Source: Vibrio renipiscarius (GTDB lineage: Bacteria; Pseudomonadota; Gammaproteobacteria; Enterobacterales; Vibrionaceae). Taken from it: DNA of 64,000 nt. The notes under the pieces were generated by a model, which saw only the letters and a program-made list of their open reading frames with translations, did no database searches and was not told where the DNA came from. The position numbers were made by a program, and so were the translations under genes. Each line of letters opens with the position of its first letter. Positions within the stretch are counted from its first letter, which is position 1. Positions 7,716 through 15,197 of the stretch are shown here, piece after piece. The DNA lies in the NCBI RefSeq assembly GCF_000827885.1, contig NZ_JTKH01000019.1:1-64000 (forward strand), in the 5' to 3' direction.

Positions 7716-8573
7716 ATGAGTGATAAGAGTGAAAAGTTAGCCTTTCGATTAAGTGACATCCTGACCCGTTTATTCATGGGTGAGGTGCTTTCTATCGAGC
7801 AGCTAATGAGGGATTATCAGGTCAGCGAAAAGACCCTACGTCGTGACTTCAATGAAAGACTCATCAAAGCCCCAATTACGAAGTGTGAAGATGGCTATCG
7901 CCTTGCACCAGTCAGCCGAGTGACCATCCCGAATATTCAAAAGATAATGAGCGAATCGGGGCTATCGGCAATGGTTCCTAGCGGGATCTCATTCAGTAGC
8001 GCATATCAAAACCTCCTATTTAAAAACCCACGAACGGAGAATACTGAATCGCTTGATGTGATGTTTAGAACCCTGTCTGATGCCATCACCTCACAGTTCA
8101 TCATTGACCTTGCTTACCAAGGACAAGTCATCGAATCCGTTCACCCATACAGACTCGTCAATGACAGAGGTCTCTGGTACTTAGCCGCTACCCACTCAGG
8201 CATCCTTTATTCGTACAGATTGAGCAAGATTTCGCAGATTTACCGTCGTGAGGATAAATATAAACCTAGCCCAAAAGTGCGTGAGTCCATCAACAGTCAG
8301 GGCATGGAATGGCTAACCGCAGAAAAGGCAGATGTGTTATTACAGGTTGACGCTGATATAGCGGAGTATTTTCTTGATGGTATGACGCTGCCTAATCAGC
8401 AGATATTAAAACAACTTGAAGACGGGAGTTTGCTCATCAGCTCTCGTGTTACCAAACTTGGTGATGTGATACCGACTCTCAAGGCTTGGATGCCTAAAGT
8501 AGAAGTGCTCTCCCCTGTGAGTTTAAAGCTAGAGCTAATACGTGAACTCAATGCCTCACTGGAAAGGCTATGA
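7716..8573 (+). CDS. WYL-domain transcriptional regulator
   Basis: The 285-aa protein has an N-terminal winged helix-turn-helix (SIEQLMRDYQVSEKTLRRDFNERL, about residues 25-50). A central WYL domain follows (FIIDLAYQ...HPYRLVNDRGLWYLAAT...YRLSKI, about 130-180), then a C-terminal WCX-like part (ADVLLQVDADIAEYFL onward). Regulators of this build control island genes and phage-defence loci and respond to nucleic-acid ligands. A GTG 24 codons upstream (7644) is also open, but the ATG at 7716 fits family length and the start of similarity better. It faces the leftward small genes across a nested palindrome. Confidence 0.85.
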   Translation: MSDKSEKLAFRLSDILTRLFMGEVLSIEQLMRDYQVSEKTLRRDFNERLIKAPITKCEDGYRLAPVSRVTIPNIQKIMSESGLSAMVPSGISFSSAYQNLLFKNPRTENTESLDVMFRTLSDAITSQFIIDLAYQGQVIESVHPYRLVNDRGLWYLAATHSGILYSYRLSKISQIYRREDKYKPSPKVRESINSQGMEWLTAEKADVLLQVDADIAEYFLDGMTLPNQQILKQLEDGSLLISSRVTKLGDVIPTLKAWMPKVEVLSPVSLKLELIRELNASLERL

Positions 8574-8583
8574 AGTAGTAAAT

Positions 8584-9015
8584 CTAATCAATCGTAATTG
8601 TTATCTCATCATAAACATCCATATGTAGGTACGTCATAAAGTTCAGTTCCCACATCTGGTAGAAGTCTATAACGTTCGTGTCACTAATAGGTTGAGGTGG
8701 CATGTAAAGAAATGCCGCTTCTCCGTTGGCAAAATCAAAATCGACCTCTTTAACCAGTTCAGGATATGGATAGCCTACGTAACTAAAGTCCGTAATGTAA
8801 CTAAAGTGCCACCGTTCTTGATGTTGCTCGATACGAATTTCAACCGGATGCCAGCCACCATCTTCTGCACTGTAACTAGCGTCGCGAAAGTTGTATGTTA
8901 GAGCTCTGGTTGATGCTGTAGGTAGGTCATGTTGATTGGCGATTTGTTCTAGCTTACCTTGTAAATCTGTCGTAACTGGTAGTAATAATTTTTCCGTCGT
9001 AAATATCATTTTCAT
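8584..9015 (-). CDS. DUF2787 family protein
   Basis: The 143-aa protein follows the DUF2787 pattern as I know it: an N-terminal strand pair, the central NFRDASYSAEDGGWHPVEIRI block (about 43-63), FSYITDFSYVGYPYPELVKEVDFDF (about 71-95), and a C-terminal YQMWELNFMTYLHMDVYDEITI block. The family is of unknown function and is common on Vibrio and Shewanella mobile elements. An AAAGGG ribosome site lies upstream of ATG AAA ATG. It converges on the WYL gene and is followed upstream by another unknown gene in the same direction, 24 bases away. Confidence 0.8.
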   Translation of the reverse strand: MKMIFTTEKLLLPVTTDLQGKLEQIANQHDLPTASTRALTYNFRDASYSAEDGGWHPVEIRIEQHQERWHFSYITDFSYVGYPYPELVKEVDFDFANGEAAFLYMPPQPISDTNVIDFYQMWELNFMTYLHMDVYDEITITID

Positions 9016-9039
9016 ATCAAGTGCCCTTTAAATTAGTCT

Positions 9040-9516
9040 TTATTTCGCCTTATTTGTGCTCTCAATCAACGACAATAAAGCATTTTTATTCTCTTGGTAT
9101 TTGTCCGATACCACATGTAGATATATAGACGCTCCTGATCTCGTAGCTAGACCAAGACCACGCACTATGGCAGCGCAGAATCCTTGATTGTTCGCTGAGC
9201 CTTTTTCATACAATTCTTTATACAACTGGCTTTTCCATGGCTTATCACCTTGAGACTCTATTAGTGCTAGTAGCTGAGATAATTTGATCCAGTGTTTAGA
9301 GTGCAATCCTGCCCCACCAGATTGCCCTGCAATACGAAAATAAAGTTGTTGGTCTTTACTGTTCTGAGCAATTTCATAAATCACCGTCCCTGTGGCTCTA
9401 ACTCCTAACTTGGGAACTTCACCTGATTTCAACACGTTAGAAAATGGATTGTCTGCTGAGGGATTATCTTTGTTATCTATCTGAGTGTTTTGCTCATTTA
9501 TTTTTGGCTTCTTCAT
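9040..9516 (-). CDS. Hypothetical element protein, 158 aa
   Basis: I do not recognise a family. The first ~40 residues are polar and probably disordered. Residues 40-155 look like a compact domain with a Gly-rich RIAGQSGGAGLHSKHW segment (about 61-76) and a hydrophobic strand SIYLHVVSD near 132-140. No membrane segment or signal is present. AAGGAATTGCT before the ATG supports the start. It probably shares a transcript with the DUF2787 gene downstream and lies near the right inverted arm. Confidence 0.7.
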   Translation of the reverse strand: MKKPKINEQNTQIDNKDNPSADNPFSNVLKSGEVPKLGVRATGTVIYEIAQNSKDQQLYFRIAGQSGGAGLHSKHWIKLSQLLALIESQGDKPWKSQLYKELYEKGSANNQGFCAAIVRGLGLATRSGASIYLHVVSDKYQENKNALLSLIESTNKAK

Positions 9517-9550
9517 AGCAATTCCTTGAACTTAATTAGTTAGAAACAAG

Positions 9551-9585
9551 AAAGCCCCTCACCAGTCACATCTAGCAAAGGGCCT
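9551..9585 (-). terminator. Weak minus-strand terminator at the right arm
   Basis: On the minus strand AAGGCCCT pairs imperfectly with AGGGGCTT, followed by a short T-rich stretch. It would stop transcription entering the element from the right arm, upstream of the 158-aa gene. Confidence 0.4.
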
Positions 9586-9837
9586 TACAATTCAATAATA
9601 TAAGTTCATATCAACACTTGTTACGCTTAGGAATTTTTCCTGTCTTTTCCGGTCCCACTCCGGTCTTTCTGACAACCCCAACCCAACGTATTCCCCCATT
9701 TCCTCGTCGGCGTCGTCGTAGAAATCCGTCGGCAACGTCAGCAGAAACCTTGCAGGGTATAGGGTTATGCAATTTGGCAGGGTGATTCGGGGCAGCGTTG
9801 CTATGTTGATTCCACGGCGTATGGGTTCGGGACTTCG

Positions 9838-9882
9838 CTCATAATCGATTGGTCCCCAGTTCAAGTCTGGGAGGGGCCACCA
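9838..9882 (+). other. tRNA-Met(CAU) 3' half, wild-type-like copy (att-like)
   Basis: The sequence reads as anticodon loop CTCATAA (anticodon CAT at 9840-9842), anticodon-stem 3' strand TCGAT, a T arm CCCAG-TTCAAGT-CTGGG, acceptor strand AGGGGCC and ACCA. The expected 5' anticodon-stem strand is not present upstream, so the tRNA is broken at the anticodon loop, a usual crossover place for tRNA-targeting integrases. No matching 5' half is found in the window. Confidence 0.8.
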
Positions 9883-9883
9883 A

Positions 9884-9928
9884 ATTTAGAAAGGCTCGTA
9901 GAGAAATCTACGAGCCTTTTGCTTTTCT
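9884..9928 (+). repeat. 45-bp direct repeat, copy 1
   Basis: This 45-bp sequence, containing the terminator with the GAAA loop, recurs exactly at 12140-12184. The two copies bracket 2.2 kb holding the right outer arm and the zinc-ribbon membrane protein gene. They look like the duplicated downstream flank of the tRNA-Met gene left by a separate insertion. Confidence 0.85.
9890..9923 (+). terminator. tRNA-Met terminator, copy 1
   Basis: AAAGGCTCGTAGA and TCTACGAGCCTTT form a perfect 13-bp stem closed by a GAAA tetraloop, followed by a T run. It lies 7 bases after the tRNA CCA end and is part of the 45-bp direct repeat shared with 12140-12184. Confidence 0.9.
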
Positions 9929-10356
9929 AGTCCGGCCCATATCCGGCCCCCTCCCCTAGCAACAGTCCTTTCCGGTAAGATCTGATTCATCAACCCAATC
10001 GAATCTCGCCATCTAGTCATCACGCAGCCACATTTCCAATCTCAAGCCAATATCCGCCAACAGAATCCTCATTCGTCTACCTGAGAGCTATCTGAGCCCA
10101 TTGATACCACTTATCCGCCTGAACCAACAAAAATATAACCCACATTCCTATCCACTAGGTCCAGTAATTAATACATAGATGATTTGGATACCGAGTTCAG
10201 TGAGGAAATGACCACCCATGATCCAAACGCTACTGAAGCTGACCGTTCAGGGAAAACTGCACTCTAATGAGCAATTGTTTTGATATGAGGTATTCCAGCT
10301 GATACCATCCGTTTTTATCTTTTAACTCAACGCCTTAAGATTGTGATGGTAGTAAA

Positions 10357-12087
10357 ATGATTTGTTCTAATTGTGAGAGTTCTCGATTTATATCTGATTT
10401 ATTTTGTCCACACTGCGGCAATCAACATGAATCAAAAATGACGATTAAGCAATGTCATGAAATTAATACTGACATTGCCAACATTCATCAGGAATTGCCT
10501 GATGCAGAAGTGTTCACTGGTGTACTCACCGATACGCATCACTACAAACGAACCCTTAGCAATAGCTCCAACAAAAAAGAAGTAGGCTGCTGGTGGATCA
10601 CCCTAGATGATGGGGAAACAAAGCGCCAAATTACGATTAATTCAGAAAACCAGTTTCTTGATAGTTTAAACAAAGGCGATGTAGTGACCATCTATCGCCC
10701 AACACCTGCACTGAAAACTTACAATATTAGCGGTAAAAAAGACCAAAACACGGTCACCAACAACGACTGGGCCCCAGGTGTTGTATTGCATAACGATAAA
10801 GGCCAGCAATCAAGTCTCGATAGAATTTACAACCCAACGCCGACAGATTTAGGTAATTGCATCAAGGGGGCGTTGTTCTTAAGTGTCATTCTTACTTGGG
10901 CACTCATGGCTTATACCGATGCGCTTTTTATTAATTCGCTTGAAAGTTTCGCCGTGGTGACAGGTATTATCTGTATTGTACTTACCATCCTGTTTAACCA
11001 AAAAGGCTCTCGCCGATATAAACGTGAGAAGCAGCATTACCAAACGATCAAACAACACCTAAATCATATACTCAACTGCAATATTCTTGACCTGCAGGCG
11101 AAGCGGATTAAGCGTCTATATGAAGAAGATGACGCAATTTGCGACGAATGCAATACACGCATCCCTTTGTTATCGAACCACTGCTTTAAGTGCGGTAGTA
11201 AAAACGGTGAACCTGCCGCCCTTCCTGAAATAGAGGAAGAAAGCATGTCGTTTGGCGGAATTGTAGACGCGACAGCGCCTGAGTGTATAAAAACCAGCAT
11301 GGTCAGCACCACGACTGATGACATTGCCATTCCGAAACCTTCAATTTCCGCACGTCAACGCATGAAAGATGAAGTGGAAGCCATCACGTATTCTCAGTCC
11401 ATAGATTACACTCACAAATACGCCGTTGGTGAAGCGAAAGGATCGTTATCTGGTCAGATTATTTTCGGCACGATCATTGAACGTGATTTAAATTCTAGCG
11501 TAAAAAGCTGGACTGAAGAGCAAGTGGAGACGACGACTTATCGAAACGGTTATGGCCAAGAACATAGTAAGTCTTCAGTAATAAGCCGCGTAAATCACCG
11601 CCGATCCAATTTGAATGGCTACCTTGTCATCCGAACACTTGATGGAGAGGTCTATACTTACAATCCGGGCAGTATCAAGCTCGGAGCATCTGACATTGGT
11701 GATCACGTTCTGATTGGTTTGTCTGAAGCTAAGTTTACTGACAATACGTCATACAGTTACCAACAATACTACTTCAATCTATCCAAAGATGCGCTTTGGA
11801 CCAACGAATGTATCACCTTGCTGGAGAAGGTGGGGACAACAAAATTACTCAATTGGTTGCTCGTTATTGCTGCTACAGGTCTAGGAATTTACTTCTCAAC
11901 AACATACCAAGACGAGATGATGTTTATTCCTTTAGTTATGATTGGTGGCGTATTCATGCTGATGTTCAAAGCCGTCTCCGCTGGACGTGCTAATAAAAAG
12001 CCGCGTCAGGAGCTCGCGAATGCTCTGCATGACAAACTGAGCATCGCCCGCCGAGAGCGTGAAAAATGGTTGTCGTGGTTGGGATGA
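10357..12087 (+). CDS. Zinc-ribbon membrane protein, 576 aa
   Basis: This protein has an N-terminal zinc ribbon (C3, C6, C17, C20). A soluble domain of about residues 45-160 follows, then two hydrophobic segments near 168-212. A second zinc ribbon lies near 258-280 (CDEC...CFKC), then a soluble domain (about 340-490), and two more hydrophobic segments near 500-545 with a basic C-terminal tail. The halves look like a loose internal duplication: zinc ribbon, soluble domain, two membrane helices. No enzyme motif is seen. It is the only gene between the 45-bp direct repeats and is probably island cargo. Function is unknown. Confidence 0.85.
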   Translation: MICSNCESSRFISDLFCPHCGNQHESKMTIKQCHEINTDIANIHQELPDAEVFTGVLTDTHHYKRTLSNSSNKKEVGCWWITLDDGETKRQITINSENQFLDSLNKGDVVTIYRPTPALKTYNISGKKDQNTVTNNDWAPGVVLHNDKGQQSSLDRIYNPTPTDLGNCIKGALFLSVILTWALMAYTDALFINSLESFAVVTGIICIVLTILFNQKGSRRYKREKQHYQTIKQHLNHILNCNILDLQAKRIKRLYEEDDAICDECNTRIPLLSNHCFKCGSKNGEPAALPEIEEESMSFGGIVDATAPECIKTSMVSTTTDDIAIPKPSISARQRMKDEVEAITYSQSIDYTHKYAVGEAKGSLSGQIIFGTIIERDLNSSVKSWTEEQVETTTYRNGYGQEHSKSSVISRVNHRRSNLNGYLVIRTLDGEVYTYNPGSIKLGASDIGDHVLIGLSEAKFTDNTSYSYQQYYFNLSKDALWTNECITLLEKVGTTKLLNWLLVIAATGLGIYFSTTYQDEMMFIPLVMIGGVFMLMFKAVSAGRANKKPRQELANALHDKLSIARREREKWLSWLG

Positions 12088-12119
12088 TTATATAAGCCCT
12101 TTTACCATTGGTTTGTTAA

Positions 12120-12143
12120 AAATCTGGAGGCCTCTCCAGATTT
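12120..12143. terminator. Perfect hairpin before the second 45-bp repeat
   Basis: AAATCTGGAG and CTCCAGATTT pair perfectly around GCCT. The hairpin ends inside the second 45-bp repeat. Its sequence resembles the end of the tRNA-Met 3' half (TCTGG...CCA), so it may be a decayed third copy of that end or simply a terminator for the upstream gene. Confidence 0.55.
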
Positions 12144-12184
12144 AGAAAGGCTCGTAGAGAAATCTACGAGCCTTTTGCTTTTCT
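12140..12184 (+). repeat. 45-bp direct repeat, copy 2, with terminator at 12146-12179
   Basis: This is an exact copy of 9884-9928, including the 13-bp stem and GAAA tetraloop terminator. What follows (12185 onward) no longer resembles the element arms, so this copy probably marks the border with older chromosomal DNA. Confidence 0.85.
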
Positions 12185-12315
12185 TACTGAGCTAAAACCC
12201 ATCATTAGTAACACCTCTTGGCTCAACCTCAAATTAAGCAACTAAGTCACTTTTTATTTAGCACGTCGGCAAGTAAAATCCGCGCTGGTTAAAAAAGATA
12301 TAAGCTGTCGTGATT

Positions 12316-13440
12316 ATGCCAAATAGCGAAATCGTTGTTTTTCCTTGGAACAAAAACTTTGAAACTGGAATCGACAACATTGATTCCCAACATAAAACGC
12401 TGTTTCAACTCGTCAATAAACTCGCAAACTCTTTAGTGCATGAAAATCGTATTGAAGTCGCGGAAGTCTTTGATGAGCTCGCCAACTATGCGACTTATCA
12501 TTTCATCGAAGAAGAGCAAGTATGGGCAGAATACTTTCAGCACGATAGCTGGATGGCCTCGCACACCGCAACGCATGAATCCTTCTTGCCTGATATTGAA
12601 AAGATCAAACTCAATGCCGTCACCAGTAGCTGGCAAGATACCATTGAGAATGTACTGCAGTTTCTTATCCGTTGGCTCGCTCTGCATATTCTCGATGATG
12701 ACAAAAAGATGAGTTTGGTGATTCGCGAGCTTAACGATGACATCGATTTGAACGAAGCCAAAAAACGCGCGAAAAAACAAATGCGTGGTTCTGTCGGTGT
12801 GTTGATTGATACCGTGTTAACCATGTACGACGAACTGTCTTCACATGCGATTGAACTGATCCGAGAAAAACACCGCCGCATCATTGCAGAAAAAGAACTG
12901 ACCGCTCTCAATCAGAAACTGCAACAACTGGCGAGCATTGATGAACTGTCCGGTTTATTTAACCGACGTCATTTCATGAGCGTGATTCAGGCACAAATTC
13001 AAGCCGCTAAGCGTGAACAATACCCACTCAGTTTTATTTCGCTAGATTTAGACTTATTCAAATCGCTCAATGATTCGCTTGGCCACCTTAAGGGTGATGA
13101 AGCGATTCAATCGGTCGGTGACACATTATCTAAGCTCAGTTGTGCTTTTCGTATGGGGGGAGAAGAGTTTTTGGTCGTCACTAGCAATAGCCATCACCAG
13201 CAAAGCATTGACCTTGCCGAGTTAATTCGTCACAGCGTCGCGACCATTACGCTATCGAACCAAGAGAAAAAACAATCTCATCAACTCACGTGTTCAATTG
13301 GTGTTTTCTGCCATACGCCACAACACGATGAAGACTTTTTATTCTTCTTAAGCAAGGTGGATGGCGCGCTATATCAAGCGAAAAACACCGGCCGCAATAA
13401 TGTTATTTCCGCCAACAAACAAGCATTATGCTGCGAATAA
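12316..13440 (+). CDS. Bacteriohemerythrin-GGDEF diguanylate cyclase
   Basis: The N-terminal ~135 residues form a hemerythrin domain with the iron-ligand pattern (NIDSQHKTLF, HFIEEEQVW, HTATHESF, ALHILDDDKK). A coiled linker (about 180-205) leads to a C-terminal GGDEF domain with signature GGEEF and the LFNRRHF and DLDLFKSLND segments. No EAL domain is present. Proteins of this build make cyclic di-GMP under control of oxygen bound at a non-heme diiron site. The start is placed at ATG 12316; a GTG two codons earlier is possible. The gene stands alone between the island border and the dha regulators. Confidence 0.9.
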   Translation: MPNSEIVVFPWNKNFETGIDNIDSQHKTLFQLVNKLANSLVHENRIEVAEVFDELANYATYHFIEEEQVWAEYFQHDSWMASHTATHESFLPDIEKIKLNAVTSSWQDTIENVLQFLIRWLALHILDDDKKMSLVIRELNDDIDLNEAKKRAKKQMRGSVGVLIDTVLTMYDELSSHAIELIREKHRRIIAEKELTALNQKLQQLASIDELSGLFNRRHFMSVIQAQIQAAKREQYPLSFISLDLDLFKSLNDSLGHLKGDEAIQSVGDTLSKLSCAFRMGGEEFLVVTSNSHHQQSIDLAELIRHSVATITLSNQEKKQSHQLTCSIGVFCHTPQHDEDFLFFLSKVDGALYQAKNTGRNNVISANKQALCCE

Positions 13441-13488
13441 GCCTGTGTAAAACAATGAAGGCCAACCAGCGTTGACCTTCGTTTAACC

Positions 13489-15183
13489 TTACAATGCGTA
13501 CTTCACGATCTTACGTCTGAGTGTGGAAAGGCTAATCCCGAGTTGCTTAGCCACATCGACATACTGCCTATTGAGCACCGCAAGCGCATTGGCGATTTCG
13601 CGTTTTTCGATGTCATCTAAAGGTTGTATCGACGTCGCAACAATCGACATTGCTTCAACCGAAGAGGCATCCAGTAGCATGCTATCTCGGTGAAGGAATG
13701 TATGCTCAATCCATTTCGCTAATTCAGAGATATTTCCCGCCCAAGCTCGATTACGCGCATGCTCCAAAAGCAGAGCCAATAAATTTTCATCAATCGCGTC
13801 TCGTCTTCCGTACAACTCGCTTAATTTGCGCTCCACAATCATAGGAATGTCTTCCGTTCGATTTTGTAGATTCGGCAAAGACAGCGAAGCCCCCGTCAGG
13901 TAATAGTACAACGATGGGCAAAAACGTCGCTCATGTACCAAATCCTCTAACCGTTTAATGGAGCTGGTGATTAAGCGGAAATTAAGATTCACAGACTCAT
14001 TGGTATTAATGTCAAAGAGCGTTTTTGTGAGGATAATATGCGTCAACGCCGCTTGTAAGACGCCTGGCAGAAGATCGATTCTCTCAATATACAAGGTGCC
14101 GCCATTCGCCATTTCAAATTTAGATTTCGCCCCTTCGCCATCATCCGAGCCAAGCAGCAACGTCGAGAGATCTTCTTTTTTGACGGAGTGTAGGTTAACA
14201 GCGATAAAGGGCCCTTCACTGTAGCGCTCACAAGAGTCATGAATGGTCAGTGCTAAGCTACGCTTACCGGTTCCCTCTTCGCCCATAATATAAATGGGTG
14301 AGGTATTCTTTATCGACTCTTTCGCCGCCGCGATGACACGCTGCATCGCAGGAGACTCGGTAGAGTAACGATCCAAGGTGAACGCTAAACGGTGATTCTT
14401 ATCTTGTGCCGACGCCGCCATTTCTATCGGCGCGAAATCCACGATACGGTGTTGATGATCGATGGCGTGCGTGAACAATTTGTATTGTTGCAGCCGACCG
14501 AGAAAATCAAAATCAACGTTGTCACCATCGATATCGGAGCCTTCACTGATCAGGTATTTAATCTTGGGTGGGAACAAAAATAGCTCAAACAGATTCGCAT
14601 TTATCACATCGTCTGAACGGGTTTGAAACTGCTCAAAGAAGGCAGGACTGCCATGCACAATGCTCCCCTCATGGTCGACCATAAGAAAGCAGGCTTTACG
14701 TGAATCAATATATTGGCGATTAAATACATCTTGTTGTTGCTGAAAACGATGCTGACTCATCTCTAACAGATAATCGGCCATCGTCGCCAATGTCACATCG
14801 GCATTTTTCAACGCACCGACATCCGTATGGATGTAAGTTACGTACCCCAGCACTCCCATGCGTGAATCGGTGATCGGCACGCTCATGACCGATAAGCTCT
14901 GCTTGCCACCAACACGCAACGGAAAGACTTCTTGAAGACCCAGAATTTCCGGTGGCCAATAGTTACCAATTACGTGCTTTTGAGATTCCAGCAACGCTTT
15001 CAGTATTTTATTTCCGCTTAGCGACAAACACACAAATTCATGACTAAACAGCAGGAATACGCCTTCGATTCCCATCGGTAAGGCACCAATCTTTGCCATG
15101 ATTCGAGAATAGTCTTGAATCAGACCAGGAGACTTAATCCCTTCTAGTCGAGCATCTTTGATACCGTAATGTAATGCGACCAT
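13489..15183 (-). CDS. DhaR-like regulator with degenerate AAA+ domain (paralogue 1)
   Basis: The 564-aa protein has an N-terminal GAF-like sensor (about 1-150) and a PAS-like segment (about 155-250). An AAA+ domain follows with Walker A GEEGTGKR (301-308), and a Fis-type helix-turn-helix closes the protein (about 542-564). The GAFTGA loop that contacts sigma-54 is absent: the region reads LLLGSDDGEGAKSK. The Walker B region (LYIERI) also lacks the usual acidic pair. DhaR of enterobacteria, which controls dihydroxyacetone kinase genes from a sigma-70 promoter, has comparable architecture. Its place beside glycerol dehydrogenase and DHA kinase supports such a role. It follows a second paralogue by 14 bases, so the two are probably co-transcribed. 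Confidence 0.8.
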   Translation of the reverse strand: MVALHYGIKDARLEGIKSPGLIQDYSRIMAKIGALPMGIEGVFLLFSHEFVCLSLSGNKILKALLESQKHVIGNYWPPEILGLQEVFPLRVGGKQSLSVMSVPITDSRMGVLGYVTYIHTDVGALKNADVTLATMADYLLEMSQHRFQQQQDVFNRQYIDSRKACFLMVDHEGSIVHGSPAFFEQFQTRSDDVINANLFELFLFPPKIKYLISEGSDIDGDNVDFDFLGRLQQYKLFTHAIDHQHRIVDFAPIEMAASAQDKNHRLAFTLDRYSTESPAMQRVIAAAKESIKNTSPIYIMGEEGTGKRSLALTIHDSCERYSEGPFIAVNLHSVKKEDLSTLLLGSDDGEGAKSKFEMANGGTLYIERIDLLPGVLQAALTHIILTKTLFDINTNESVNLNFRLITSSIKRLEDLVHERRFCPSLYYYLTGASLSLPNLQNRTEDIPMIVERKLSELYGRRDAIDENLLALLLEHARNRAWAGNISELAKWIEHTFLHRDSMLLDASSVEAMSIVATSIQPLDDIEKREIANALAVLNRQYVDVAKQLGISLSTLRRKIVKYAL

Positions 15184-15197
15184 CCTAATATCCTTAT

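Larger units (their letters stand above)
240..10285. mobile_element. 10-kb element with compound inverted arms at a tRNA-Met hotspot
   Basis: The two ends are inverted copies of each other. The inner arms (681-844 and 9690-9853) differ by only one substitution and one indel. Next come tRNA-Met 3' halves (651-695 minus, 9838-9882 plus) and hairpin terminators. The outer arms (240-600 and 9929-10285) are similar in blocks, with indels. The interior encodes a family A DNA polymerase, a P-loop ATPase, an acidic-tailed protein, a WYL regulator and several unknown proteins. No tyrosine or serine recombinase or DDE transposase is recognisable. Capture at tRNA-Met fits the known island hotspot of Vibrio chromosome I near olsF. 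The outward-facing, inverted att-like ends are not what simple tRNA integration gives, which would leave direct repeats. The outer limits are set by where similarity fades by eye. Confidence 0.75.
9690..10285. repeat. Right compound inverted arm
   Basis: This is the inverted counterpart of 240-844. The inner part (9690-9853) is nearly identical, then the tRNA-Met 3' half, a strong terminator, and an outer part (9929-10285) matching the left outer arm in blocks. Among these are the AGTCCGG...ATATCCGG pair just after the terminator and a long block near 10095-10250. The gap between the arm and the next gene (10286-10356) shows nothing further. Confidence 0.8.

Noticed and set aside
9592-9864. 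Minus-strand 90-aa reading frame starting inside the tRNA-Met 3' half
   Set aside because: It begins with TTG antisense to the tRNA and runs through the inner arm. The matching frame in the left arm is stopped by TGA within the tRNA part and ends early after the arm. The only support is a weak terminator after it and one synonymous difference between arms, which is too little to call a gene.
9838-9882. Possible tmRNA 3' end
   Set aside because: The acceptor/T-arm and the CTCATAA anticodon loop match elongator tRNA-Met; no tag peptide or tmRNA 5' domain is present.
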